Assembly: GCF_029892285.1 (NCBI RefSeq)
Contig: NZ_JARXVM010000003.1
Location: 62,001 to 126,000, forward strand
Length of the DNA: 64,000 bases
DNA from: Rhizobium sp. SG_E_25_P2
GTDB lineage: Bacteria; Pseudomonadota; Alphaproteobacteria; Rhizobiales; Rhizobiaceae
Reading direction: 5' to 3'
Positions within the stretch are counted from its first letter, which is position 1. Each line of letters starts with the position of its first letter. The translations under genes and the position numbers were made by a program. The notes beneath the pieces were generated by a model that saw nothing but the letters and a program-made list of their open reading frames with translations, was not told the DNA's origin and did not search any database. Positions 10,501 through 18,125 of the stretch are shown here, piece after piece.

Positions 10501-13500
10501 CTGACGCTCGCCGAGGCCCTGGTGGACAACAGCTTGAACTTCACCACTGCATCCTCCGTTACGCTTCTTTTGACGGCTGATGAGGCGGAAGCCGTCACGG
10601 CGGATGATCTTTCGGCCTTTGGACTCATCGGCGTGGACAGTGTGACCATTGCCGACACTGCCGCCAACATTGAGGCCATGGATTCCGCTTCGGTCGCCCT
10701 CAACGGCGCAGTGATCGATCTTACTGACGATACCGGGACCTTCTCTCTCGCTCAGGTTCAGGCGCTCATCGACGCCGGCGCGAGTTTCGCATCCGCCGAC
10801 GACATCATCGTCTCCGTCAGCGTCGCCGATTATGCGCAACTCTCCGACTCCGATCTCGACGAACTCACGGCACACGGCGTCGACGAGATTTCTTTCGCCT
10901 ACGCCCGCGCCGATGTCGAGGCGCTCGACAGCACAGGGATCGCCACGCTCGGCGCCCGCGGCCTCACCCAGATCGACATCGCCGAGAACAAGGCGACGCT
11001 CGATGCGTCGCAGATCTCCGCCCTGGCGACGGCCGGCATCTCTATCGCGAGCGCAGATGAGGTGACCCTGTTCGACACGGCGGCCAATCTGGCGTCCTTG
11101 TCGGTTGCGACGATGACGTCGGTCGGCGTCGACCAGATCGACGTCAGCGACACCAACATGACGATTTCGGCCGCGACAGCCTCGGCGCTGGCGTCAGCCG
11201 GCATTGCCTTCGCCGATGAAGACGAGATCACGGTCGAGGTTGGCACGGAAACCTATGTGGATTTCGACGATGACGATCTCGATGCGCTCGAGACGATCGG
11301 CGCCGACATCCTCGCGCTCATTCCGGAATCTGTGGGCGATGGCCTGAAGGTCAGCCTGACCGAAATCCAGTCGCTTTATGACCGGGGCCTGACCCTTGCG
11401 GGTTCGGTTGTGGTGACGCTGGTCGACGATATCGACAGCCTCGCCAGCTATGCGGCGCTTGATACCGACACGCGCTCGGCCCTCGCCGCAGCGGGGAATG
11501 TCACGGCCATCAGCGTGTCCGACACCGCCGCAAACATCGCCGGCCTGACTGCAACGACCATTGCCGCCCTGGGGGGATTGGGCGTGACGTCGATCGCCGT
11601 CTCCGATCAGGACGACGTCACCCTGTCGGCATCGCTCGTATCCTCGCTGAGTTCCGAGGGGATGCTGGTGGATGCGGACATCACCATCTCCGACAGCGCC
11701 ACGAATGTGGCGGCTCTGGCGGAAGAGGATCTAAGCGAGAATACGCTGCTCGACGGCGCCGTCATCGACCTGACAGACGCGTCCAGTGTGTTCAGTCTTG
11801 CACAGGCGCAGGCTCTGATCGAAGCGGGCGCGAGCTTCGCCTCGGCCGACACTGTGACGGTCTCCGTGACCCTCGCCGTCTATTCGAGCCTGTCCGACGC
11901 GGAAATCGCCGCATTGACGGCGGGCGGCGTCGACACCGTCTCGGTGAGCGTCTCGCAGGCCGATGTGGAGGCGCTCGACGCTGGAGCCATCGCCACGCTG
12001 ACCGATCGTGGGCTGACTGAACTCGATATCACCGAGAACGCCGCCACGCTCGACGCGACGCAGGTGTCGGCCCTGGCGACAAACGGGCTGGCGATCGCGG
12101 CGAGCGACGTGGTGACGTTGTTTGACACAGCCGCCAATCTGGCGTCCGTCTCGGTCTCGACCATGACGTCTGTCGGCGTCGACAAGATCGATGTCAGCGA
12201 CACTGCTATGACGATCTCGGCGGCGACGGCTTCGGCCCTGGCTACGGCCAGCATCGTGTTTTCGTCTGCCAATGTGGTGACGCTGTCTGACACGGCGGCC
12301 AACCTTTCGTCGATCTCGGTCTCGACCATGACATCCGTGGGCATCGACAAAATCGATGTCAGCGGCATTGCGATGACGATCTCGGCGGCGACGGCTTCAG
12401 CCCTGGCTACGGCCGGCATCGTGTTTGCGTCTGCCAATTTGGTGACTCTGTCTGACACGGCAGCCAACCTTTCGTCGATCTCGGCCTCGATGATGACGTC
12501 GGTGAGCGTCGACAAAATCGACGTCAGCGACAACGCCATGACCATTTCTGCGACGATGGCCACGGCGCTTGCGTCGGCCGGCATCTCGTTTGCCAACGCG
12601 GATGTGGTGACGCTGTCCGACACGGCCGCCAATCTGGCGTCGCTGTCTGTGGCGACGATGACATCCGTCGGCGTCGACAAGATCGATGTCAGCGACAACG
12701 CCATGACGATCTCGGCGACGACTGCGTCGGCGCTTGCGTCGGCCGGCATCTCGTTTGCCAGCGCGGATGTGGTGACGCTGTCCGACACGGCCGCCAATCT
12801 GGCGTCCCTGTCTGTGACGACGATGACATCTGTCGGCGTCGACAAGATCGATGTCAGCGACATCGCCATGACGATCTCGGCGGCGACGGCCACGGCGCTT
12901 GCGTCGGCTGGGATTGCCTTCGCGTCCGATGATGAGGTGACGGTCACGACGGCCGTGGAGTTCTTCATCGATCTCGATGATGACGCCCTGGACGCTCTCG
13001 ATGCGCTCGGCGCTGATGTTATCGACCTCGTTCCCGAAAGCGTTGGAGACGGACTCGATCTTGGCCTCGACTGGGCGCAAAAGCTCTATGATCGCGGCCT
13101 AAGCCTGACGGGCGACGTTGTCGTCACGCTGGCTGACAGCGTCGACAATCTGCTCGCCTATGCGGCGCTTGATCCGGACATGCGTTCGTCGCTGGCCACG
13201 GCGGGAAACATTTCCGCATTTCGCCTCGTCGATGCCGCCGACGCCATCGGCGGGCTGACTGCTGAAACGGTGGCGACGCTGACGGGGCTCGGCGTCACGG
13301 CGATAGCGGTCACCGATGCGGATGGGGTGTCGTTGTCCACGGCGGTTATCACAGCGCTCGCATTGGGGGCGGTTTCCGTGGACGCGGATATCACCATCGC
13401 CGACAGCGCATCGGCCGTCGCCGCGCTTGCGGATGCTGCGCCGAACTCCAACAGCCTGATCGACGGCGCGGTGATCGACCTGACGGATGTCGCCGGGCTA

Positions 13501-16365
13501 TTCACTCTTGCCCAGATTCAGGCGTTGATAGATGCGGGAGCCCAATTCGCCGTTTCCGACGACATTTCCGTCTCGGTCAGTCTCGGCGTTTATGCCGGCC
13601 TAAGCGACATGGAGATTGCGGCGCTGACAACAGCCGGTGTAGATCACATCGTGCTCAGCGTCTCGCAAGCGGATGTGGAGGCCCTCGATGCCGACGCAAT
13701 CACCACGCTGGCGGCACGTGGCCTGAGCGAGATCGACATCACCGAAAGCAAGGCGACGCTCAACTGGGCGCAAGTCGCGGCCATGGCGACCAATGGACTG
13801 TCGATCAAGGCGACCAACGTGGTCACGCTGGCAGATAGCGCGGCCAATCTCGCTGGCCTCTCCGCGCAGAGCCTCGTGGCAGTCGGCGTCGACAAGATCG
13901 ATATCAGCGACAATGCGCTGACGATCAGCGCCGCGACCGCCTCCGTGCTTGCCTCTTCCGGCATTGCTTTCGCTTCCGATGACGATGTGACGCTTTCGGA
14001 TACGGCTGCAAATCTTGCCACTCTCGCCGTCGCCTCGATGACGACGATCGGCGTGGACAAGATCGACGTGTCCGACAGCGCCATGACGATCAGTGTCGCG
14101 ACGGCCTCGGCGCTTGCGTCGGCGGGCATTTCGTTCACTTCCAATGATGTTGTCACTCTCTCGGATACGGCTGCGAATCTTGCCACTCTCGCCGTCGCCT
14201 CGATGACGACGATCGGCGTGGACAAGATCGACGTGTCCGACAGCGCCATGACGATCAGTGTCGCGACAGCCATGGCGCTTGCGTCGGCGGGCATTGCTTT
14301 CACTTCCAATGATGTTGTCACTCTCTCGGATACGGCTGCGAATCTTGCCACTCTCGCCGTCGCCTCGATGACGACGACCGGGGTGGACAAGATCGACGTG
14401 TCCGACAACGCCATGACGATCAGTGTCGCGACGGCCTCGGCGCTTGCGTCGGCGGGTATTGCTTTTGCATCTGAGGATGTTGTCACTCTCTCGGATACGG
14501 CTGCGAATCTTGCCACTCTCGCTGTTGCCTCGATGACGACGATTGGGGTGGACAAGATCGACGTGTCCGACAACGCCATGACGATCGACGTTGAGACCGC
14601 TTCGGCGCTGGCGACTGCGGGTATCGTCTTCGCCGACGGCAACGCGATCACGGTGGAAATCACGCAGTCCGATCTCGCCGATCTCGATGATGCCTGGCTG
14701 GATGCGTTGGCCGCGACCGGGGTCGATGAACTGAACGTGTCCGATGCCGATACATCCGTGGTTCTGGACTTGGAGCAGGCGCAGGCCATTGCCGCTCGCG
14801 GCCTGACACTGTCGGATGCAAGCGTGGTGTTGTCAGACAGCCTCGAAAACATGGTGGCTTTTGCTTCCCTTGACGAGGAAGAGAGGGAAGTTCTTGTCAC
14901 TTCGCTGAACATCTCGGATCGCAAAATCTCGGATGTCGGCTCTGCTTTGTCCGCGATGACCGCCGACATGGTCACCGTCCTCGCCACAGCGGATATCAGG
15001 ACGATCGATGTAGCGGATGACGCGATGGCGGCCTTGTCGCTGGACGTCTTCTCCGCGCTCGACGCGGCAGCCGTGGTGGTGAACGGAAATACGTATCTGG
15101 CAGATACCGGCTCTGTGATCTCCGCTCTTGATACGGCTGACGTGACTGTCCTGAACGCCTATGGAGCATCGGTTCTGGATGCGACGGATGACGTGGTGAC
15201 GCTGGGCCTGGATCAACTCGAATTCCTGACGGAAGCCGAACTCATCTTCGCCGAGCAAGACACCGTCACTTTGCAGACGTCGCTTTCGGAAGCACAGGAA
15301 TTGTCGGCGGATATCATCGCCAATTTCGAAGCTTACGGACTCGATGTCTTCGAGATCGTGGTCGACGCCAGCGATATCGAGGCGCTGTCCGAAACGGACA
15401 TCGCCTCCCTCGGTGAAACAGGCGTGGACGAGATCGATATTCAGTCCGACCAGGCCACCCTGACTGCGGCTCAAATTGCCGCCTTTGCCGCGGCGGGAGT
15501 GAAATTCGCAGACGAAGATGTCGTCACCGAAGCCGAGGGGCATGATGCGCCCACTGCGGTCGACGACGCGGCCAAAGCAAAGGAACATGCGACGGTTCAG
15601 GTCGATGTGCTCACAAACGACACCGCAGATAGCGACCTTAGCCTGTCGCTGGTGTCGGCGAGCGTCAAGTCGGGCAAGGGAAGCGTGACGGTTAACGCGG
15701 ATGGAACCTTGTCTGTCGCCTATACCGGGCCTGACATCGATGGCGACAAAACGGCGGAGGTGGTCGTTTCTTATGTTGTCACCGATGGCGATGAAACGGA
15801 CACGGCCGATCTGACCGTAACCTTCACCGCAACGGCCGAAGATGGCGATATCGTCAACGGCACGAACAAGAACGATCGACTTGAGGGCAGTAGCGCCGAC
15901 GAGCGGTTCAATGCAAAGGGCGGCGCAGACATCGTCAAGGCTGGCGGCGGCGCCGACAAGGTCTACGGCGATGATGGTCATGATACGCTGTATGGCGAAG
16001 CGGGCGACGACCGGATCGAAGGCAACAAAGGAAAGGATATTCTCATCGGAGGCGCTGGCGACGATAGCCTCCGAGGCGGGTATGGGAATGACAAGCTCAC
16101 AGGCGGAGACGGAGAAGACACTTTCGTCTTCAACGACAACGTCGATGACAGCACCGACGTCATTCGCGACTTCGACGCGCGGGGCAAGGCGCATGATCTC
16201 ATCGACCTCTCCGACTATGGCAATGGCAAACTCACTTACAAGGCGGTAAAGGCCATGATGAGCCAGGACGGCAACCATGTGGAAATCGATCTTCCAGGCG
16301 ATGCGGAAATCATCGTCAACAATGTCGATGTCGACGATTTGACAAAAGACATGTTCGTGCTTTGA
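4543..16365 (+). CDS. Giant RTX / type I secreted repeat protein (~3940 aa)
   Basis: A very large acidic, cysteine-poor, presumably extracellular protein. The ATG at 4543 has a GAGGAAG site 5-11 nt upstream; an in-frame ATG at 4408 lacks one. Order: a unique AT-rich-coded N-terminus (about 1-125); an Ig/VCBS-like beta domain (about 167-263); then about 3400 residues of degenerate repeats around the motif DTAANIAAL, alternating beta strands and helices with a 55-residue period. The repeats are interrupted near 676-845 by a segment with a VWASWLQDGSRYGVYFQVFD-type repeat. The end is a second Ig/VCBS-like domain (from about 3667, with VDVLTNDT), glycine-aspartate RTX nonapeptides (about 3769-3863) and an acidic tail ending DMFVL. 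There is no Sec signal, which fits type I secretion through a C-terminal signal. No ABC/HlyD exporter genes lie nearby. A role as adhesin or surface protein is inferred from architecture only. Confidence 0.85.
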   Translation: MTWTITTNDKNYDLSSYSTDNISSSLQTSDEQGNYTASYSSNILTVYYDGVFGYTVENNATGIVGSVNLTPSSEDSSSEKAIYLSYIRSNTLYIRVLEFDGVASLDELEYLIVENAASIDNVYYSSTGGLVIVYTDTSGEQHNVLALDSSQTEPREYTTISALSDAAETGADNAPVVVDAADLASDASGETLTVASATVSSTSAESNALVFVTADGALNVIYTGAALDDGASVVVTVDATITNVSGDTVTSTVAVTIIGKETGLSLTTAQVQALTSLSSAELDAIKNAYSAYAVTLVDSGGNVAALTVDQIALLDDMGVTTIELTNGAGSVTIAQLQAFDAASVEMADDYTITIADTAANIAALSEAEIAAFGDLGVATLDASENAVSLSLAQIKALAAAGITIAEGDDLILTGEASAINALTVSDIADLVTAGVTGIVVSDDLDLSFSSEIMSSLLAIDGLTITNSILNSVRITVTGEGVALDDFTVAEIATLAALGVTTLDASDDVVSLTVEQAEALIDNNIAVGGMTSTTHSDQITLLDSADTLAALTTDDITALVALGVTTLESTGETLTLTVEQALKLIDEDMSLTAADVVTLTGGVADLTALTSTQLASLTALGIDEIALTDTAANIETLTADQIEMLVGAGLSSVETSGDLDLTVAQAEALDDGDVAVELSGYGEYSLEETIFLENNSAPSPYTNSSATLVDGSVVSLTGVNSDIYISITSSDGGDVLDDAIVNKYTDSDQVYESVTALSNGTFVVVWASWLQDGSRYGVYFQVFDSVGNPIGAETQVNTDTTSGDQFAVSVIADDEGGFAIIWIDKDNSYANYKTTYSSTEPAISILDTVANIEALTTDDIADLAELGVTVIDARSDEDSAAEVEISVEIGDALRDNGIAFVDEDLVTLTGTYEQIAAIISGSSDYSDIGVDSYLVDDTIEALTALDASSVDSSMSFRANGTAAEIEEIGDDAIAALATLGATLMVSDNNGAVTIDTDLAARLLEAGVSFADDAVVTLESTIDTISSDIAAYDTLGIDIYELTDSVANLYDFILQAYSSVADSASLSLIATGTAADIYSEASSLTLSYIGENVAAGYIIEDSAINMLNFVASSQIMTVTNLGLPVTFSNSEGDTLLISLDFVAEIDDYILTLGEQQFVFDADQTVTVYATVASLSDYSVAQAAALATALNIDAYQVADTAANIGEMSSTAAQLFVNMGVSYIDVTDKASATLDREAVDILAKKAVTFSDADTVYVAMDDLLLSRSDAEDYLEAYAAANIDGVNPSDASYTVTGATILTMLENGLVFAEGDGTLTVTATVDQIVDISDYLSTLSDMNIDVFQVSDTGDNIKAMTIADLNKLDKVGVTSIDVSDGAVTLKAATADYIVALGIVFEDTDTVTVRASALSVEEMTADDIAGYGTSKIDIIDVAESAVTLTASQAVAFASAGLTFSSEDVLTLEDTADNIAALSASELAAIKAAGFDAITVTGGDLSLTVAQDLALVEAGLTVTLDEGATILIVDTNANIATLAVSDIEDAAELGVTIIDATDDAIDFTLEQIQALYLTKISVDDSDEFALVDTATEIEGLSASGIATLSEMGLDAIEPTEDASLTVEQIDLMIELEIDLRYDDGIVITLEDSAANLADVSADALLVYAEIGVSIISSTDDVADFSQAQITAIYSGSIVLSDDFEARLADTATNFLAMTTSDFANAETVGVDTFVLADTGAQLATLSISTIRSLSELGIQTIDVTDGSVTLTTNRAIEFAVDKMVFEDDDTVTISANGSWFESVEVDEIAALGAINVDVIDATNNVVEASAEQLSAMYEAGVSFADNDSVSLTATHANIYDVLDLIAGENPYGVETIEITDDGAVALTVAQWEGLVENGVTFSNATLLIVDSEATIEALDADELADLVAYGVSGIGVSQDSATLTVAFAQAVIAAGLYFYVLKNDIGVSDEADTIAALSATQIADLATAGVSSLSAESAVSISLTLAEALVDNSLNFTTASSVTLLLTADEAEAVTADDLSAFGLIGVDSVTIADTAANIEAMDSASVALNGAVIDLTDDTGTFSLAQVQALIDAGASFASADDIIVSVSVADYAQLSDSDLDELTAHGVDEISFAYARADVEALDSTGIATLGARGLTQIDIAENKATLDASQISALATAGISIASADEVTLFDTAANLASLSVATMTSVGVDQIDVSDTNMTISAATASALASAGIAFADEDEITVEVGTETYVDFDDDDLDALETIGADILALIPESVGDGLKVSLTEIQSLYDRGLTLAGSVVVTLVDDIDSLASYAALDTDTRSALAAAGNVTAISVSDTAANIAGLTATTIAALGGLGVTSIAVSDQDDVTLSASLVSSLSSEGMLVDADITISDSATNVAALAEEDLSENTLLDGAVIDLTDASSVFSLAQAQALIEAGASFASADTVTVSVTLAVYSSLSDAEIAALTAGGVDTVSVSVSQADVEALDAGAIATLTDRGLTELDITENAATLDATQVSALATNGLAIAASDVVTLFDTAANLASVSVSTMTSVGVDKIDVSDTAMTISAATASALATASIVFSSANVVTLSDTAANLSSISVSTMTSVGIDKIDVSGIAMTISAATASALATAGIVFASANLVTLSDTAANLSSISASMMTSVSVDKIDVSDNAMTISATMATALASAGISFANADVVTLSDTAANLASLSVATMTSVGVDKIDVSDNAMTISATTASALASAGISFASADVVTLSDTAANLASLSVTTMTSVGVDKIDVSDIAMTISAATATALASAGIAFASDDEVTVTTAVEFFIDLDDDALDALDALGADVIDLVPESVGDGLDLGLDWAQKLYDRGLSLTGDVVVTLADSVDNLLAYAALDPDMRSSLATAGNISAFRLVDAADAIGGLTAETVATLTGLGVTAIAVTDADGVSLSTAVITALALGAVSVDADITIADSASAVAALADAAPNSNSLIDGAVIDLTDVAGLFTLAQIQALIDAGAQFAVSDDISVSVSLGVYAGLSDMEIAALTTAGVDHIVLSVSQADVEALDADAITTLAARGLSEIDITESKATLNWAQVAAMATNGLSIKATNVVTLADSAANLAGLSAQSLVAVGVDKIDISDNALTISAATASVLASSGIAFASDDDVTLSDTAANLATLAVASMTTIGVDKIDVSDSAMTISVATASALASAGISFTSNDVVTLSDTAANLATLAVASMTTIGVDKIDVSDSAMTISVATAMALASAGIAFTSNDVVTLSDTAANLATLAVASMTTTGVDKIDVSDNAMTISVATASALASAGIAFASEDVVTLSDTAANLATLAVASMTTIGVDKIDVSDNAMTIDVETASALATAGIVFADGNAITVEITQSDLADLDDAWLDALAATGVDELNVSDADTSVVLDLEQAQAIAARGLTLSDASVVLSDSLENMVAFASLDEEEREVLVTSLNISDRKISDVGSALSAMTADMVTVLATADIRTIDVADDAMAALSLDVFSALDAAAVVVNGNTYLADTGSVISALDTADVTVLNAYGASVLDATDDVVTLGLDQLEFLTEAELIFAEQDTVTLQTSLSEAQELSADIIANFEAYGLDVFEIVVDASDIEALSETDIASLGETGVDEIDIQSDQATLTAAQIAAFAAAGVKFADEDVVTEAEGHDAPTAVDDAAKAKEHATVQVDVLTNDTADSDLSLSLVSASVKSGKGSVTVNADGTLSVAYTGPDIDGDKTAEVVVSYVVTDGDETDTADLTVTFTATAEDGDIVNGTNKNDRLEGSSADERFNAKGGADIVKAGGGADKVYGDDGHDTLYGEAGDDRIEGNKGKDILIGGAGDDSLRGGYGNDKLTGGDGEDTFVFNDNVDDSTDVIRDFDARGKAHDLIDLSDYGNGKLTYKAVKAMMSQDGNHVEIDLPGDAEIIVNNVDVDDLTKDMFVL
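6570..7075 (+). other. Compositionally distinct insert within the giant gene
   Basis: This in-frame block codes for roughly residues 676-845 and breaks the regular repeat series. It is clearly more AT-rich than the flanking repeats and encodes a different module, with LSNGTFVVVWASW and GVYFQVFDSVGNPIG, the type of short beta repeat seen in other large calcium-binding surface proteins. The DTVANIEAL repeats resume immediately after it. It reads as a domain insertion retained in frame. Confidence 0.6.
10705..11754 (+). repeat. Higher-order module 1 of the giant gene (1050 bp)
   Basis: First of three long modules that each begin with codons for GAVIDLTD. It contains an internal 165-bp unit once, starting 366 bp into the module (11071), followed by a 519-bp tail carrying the landmark PESVGDGL. 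Confidence 0.8.
11755..13464 (+). repeat. Higher-order module 2 of the giant gene (1710 bp)
   Basis: It has the same start (GAVIDLTD), the same 366-bp lead and the same 519-bp tail as module 1. The internal 165-bp unit is present five times (starts 12121, 12286, 12451, 12616, 12781). The 660-bp length difference from module 1 equals exactly four units. Confidence 0.8.
12121..12945 (+). repeat. Tandem array of five 165-bp in-frame units
   Basis: Five head-to-tail units of 55 codons with consensus core SDTAANLASLSVATMTSVGV. Adjacent units are nearly identical at DNA level, suggesting recent expansion by slippage or unequal recombination. Confidence 0.85.
13465..15170 (+). repeat. Higher-order module 3 of the giant gene
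   Basis: It starts with GAVIDLTD, and the 366-bp lead is again conserved before five 165-bp units (13831-14655). The tail is more diverged from modules 1 and 2 and is a few codons shorter, so its end is approximate. Confidence 0.65.
13831..14655 (+). repeat. Second tandem array of five 165-bp units
   Basis: Units start at 13831, 13996, 14161, 14326 and 14491. The last four are close to identical (core SDTAANLATLAVASMTTIGV) and differ from the module 2 units, so each array appears to have been homogenised or expanded independently. Confidence 0.85.
15847..16131 (+). repeat. RTX calcium-binding nonapeptide array
   Basis: Encodes successive GGxGxDxLxG-type nonapeptides, including GDDGHDTLYG, EAGDDRIEG, GAGDDSLRG, GYGNDKLTG and GDGEDTFVF. 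These bind calcium and fold after export in type I secreted proteins. Confidence 0.9.
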
Positions 16366-16387
16366 CAACAGACGCATCCTGCTGAAA

Positions 16388-16420
16388 ATGAGAGCCGCGC
16401 TTTTGGGGCGCGGCTCTCAT
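16388..16420 (+). terminator. Strong hairpin after the giant gene
   Basis: A perfect 13-bp stem, ATGAGAGCCGCGC with GCGCGGCTCTCAT, around a TTTTGGG loop starts 23 bases after the giant gene's stop. There is no U-run after it, so it is a probable but not canonical terminator. Confidence 0.65.
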
Positions 16421-16531
16421 GGCGTTAAGCAAGCCTGGGCGCACAGGCGAAAACAGCTTCTTCCTTGCCAATTTCGGACGCCGGGCCTATGTCGCTCTTG
16501 CGCGATGTTTATTGGGGCGGCGGAGAACGCC

Positions 16532-17083
16532 ATGGCACATGAGTTGGACGGGCCTAAAAGGACGTTGTCGTTCGGTGACTTTTCGGCGCTCGTTGCGGCG
16601 CCGTTCGGCCGCGGAGAGGCTCGCGCCGCCAGAATTCGGATTGTGGCGCGGCCGAAGGAACAGCAAGAGCTGCATCTCGCTGCTGAGCCTGCCTATTTCG
16701 TGATGCTTTATCTCGATGCCGTCGACCATTGCGATTTGCTCGCGACCGGCGAGGCGCTTCCAGGTCGGCGTTATCGACGCGGCTCGATCTGCGTCATTGA
16801 TCTGTCGCAAGGAGCGCGCATCAGACTGTCTTCGAGCCTGAATGCGCTCGGCTTCGTCATTCCTTTTCGTACGTATGAAGAGGCGCGGTCGGCCGCAATG
16901 CATCCCACGCCTAGGCTGTTGCGACAGCGTAGAAACGAGGGAGATGCGATCGTCTATCGATTGGGCCTGTCGATTCTGCCCTGTTTCGATACGGATCCGC
17001 CGGACGCCACGCCGTCGCTGCCGTATGTCATCGGCGCTCTGTGCGCTCATTTGCTCGACGCGCCCGGCTCAATGCTACATTGA
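16532..17083 (+). pseudogene. AraC-type sensor domain lacking its DNA-binding domain
   Basis: 183 codons from ATG 16532. The translation resembles the N-terminal ligand-sensing half of the AraC-family protein encoded at 19239-20105: compare AYFVMLYLDA, RRGSICVIDLSQGA, LGFVIPFRTYEEA and YVIGALCAHLL with the corresponding blocks there. It stops where the linker to the helix-turn-helix domain should begin, and the following 60 bases contain only a long inverted repeat before the convergent LysR gene. It is most simply a truncated paralogue. It could still act as a stand-alone sensor, but nothing supports that. Confidence 0.55.
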
Positions 17084-17122
17084 TCGAATGGCGGCGGCGT
17101 TCACTTGCGACTCTGGGCTCTT

Positions 17123-17172
17123 GCCAGGTGTCGACGATAGGAACCTATAGGGTCCTGTCATCGACACCTGGC
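17123..17172. terminator. 50-bp near-perfect inverted repeat between convergent genes
   Basis: Two 23-base arms (17123-17145 and 17150-17172) match at 20 of 23 positions around a TATA centre. The outer 12 bases, GCCAGGTGTCGA, pair perfectly. The right arm encodes the last codons of the LysR gene. It lies between two convergent genes and probably ends transcription from both sides. Confidence 0.6.
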
Positions 17173-18068
17173 GTAATGCCTGTGATGACGGGGCGCTGCT
17201 TGGCCAATTCCTCGCCGATGAAATCCATGAAAATGCGAATGCGTGGCGAATGCCGGAGGTCCTCATGGGTCAAGACCCAGAGATCGGCCCCCATATCGGG
17301 ACGTATGCTCGACAGACGGCGGAGTTCCTTGCCGCGATCGCCGATAAAGCAGGGAAGGTGCCCGACGCCGATTCCCGCTTCGATGGCCTGGGCGAGCGCA
17401 AGCACGGAATCCGCCCGAAAAACAATCTTCTCCGGCGAAATATCGACGAACGCCCTGACCGACCGCAGCGCCGCCATATCGTCGCCCATGGCAACCCAGC
17501 GTTTGTCTTTCAGCGCCATTGCATTGGGGAAAGCGTCCGCCTCGGGATACTCCGCCGACAGACCGTATAGCGCCCAGTTGATCGGCGCAATCTTGCGTCC
17601 CACCAGATTGTCGGGCGGCGATTGTGTGGCGCGAATGGCGATATCTGCGTCGCGCTTCGAAAGATTGAGCGGGGCGTTGCCGACCACCACGTCGATACGG
17701 ATATCCGGGCAAAGATCCTGAAACCGTCGAAACATCGGTGTCAAGAGATAGGCCAGGAGGCTATCGGCGGTGGCGATGCGAATCTCTCCGCGCGGCGTGA
17801 TCGCCTTGCCGCGAATGCGACGCTCGGTCGACAACGCATCCTCCTCCATGCGGGCGGCGGTTTGCGCCATTTCTTCGCCGCTCGGCGTCAAGCGGTAGCC
17901 GCCTCGGCGGCGTTCGAACAGAGCCGCGCCGAGGCTTTCCTCCAGGGCTCCCAGACGACGGAATATGGTTGACTGGTCGACCTGAAGTTCAGCGGCGGCC
18001 CCCGCGAGACCTTGCGCGCGCTCAATGGTCCTGACCAGTTTAAAATCATCCCAAGACAGCGATCTCAT
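17145..18068 (-). CDS. LysR-family transcriptional regulator
   Basis: A 307-residue LysR regulator. The N-terminal winged helix-turn-helix (about residues 1-60) contains FKLVRTIERAQGLAGAAAEL and DQSTIFRRLGALEESLGAALF, and the effector domain begins at GEIRIATADSL. The ATG at 18068 has AGGAG and GGGGGA sites upstream and gives the usual length; a longer frame to 18131 adds an atypical leader. It diverges from the VOC dioxygenase-like gene at 18224, the common arrangement for LysR control of a ring-cleavage or glyoxalase-type enzyme. Its 3' end lies inside a long inverted repeat. Confidence 0.85.
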   Translation of the reverse strand: MRSLSWDDFKLVRTIERAQGLAGAAAELQVDQSTIFRRLGALEESLGAALFERRRGGYRLTPSGEEMAQTAARMEEDALSTERRIRGKAITPRGEIRIATADSLLAYLLTPMFRRFQDLCPDIRIDVVVGNAPLNLSKRDADIAIRATQSPPDNLVGRKIAPINWALYGLSAEYPEADAFPNAMALKDKRWVAMGDDMAALRSVRAFVDISPEKIVFRADSVLALAQAIEAGIGVGHLPCFIGDRGKELRRLSSIRPDMGADLWVLTHEDLRHSPRIRIFMDFIGEELAKQRPVITGITPGVDDRTL

Positions 18069-18125
18069 GGTCCCCCGGCTTCTCCTCTGGGTGCGTTTAT
18101 CGATGGTAGCATCGCAAATTTTGTT

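Noticed and set aside
12121-14655. Tandem 165-bp arrays considered as a CRISPR or non-coding minisatellite
   Set aside because: Units are contiguous without spacers, are multiples of three and keep one open frame, so they are coding repeats.
5275-16377. Several long minus-strand open frames inside the giant gene, up to about 550 codons
   Set aside because: They mirror the repeats of the plus-strand gene (Ser/Thr/Ala- or Arg/Gly-rich translations) and lack ribosome sites or domains.
16388-17083. Longer version of the AraC-sensor fragment starting at 16388
   Set aside because: It would start inside the terminator hairpin of the giant gene, and its N-terminal residues have no similarity to the sensor domain.
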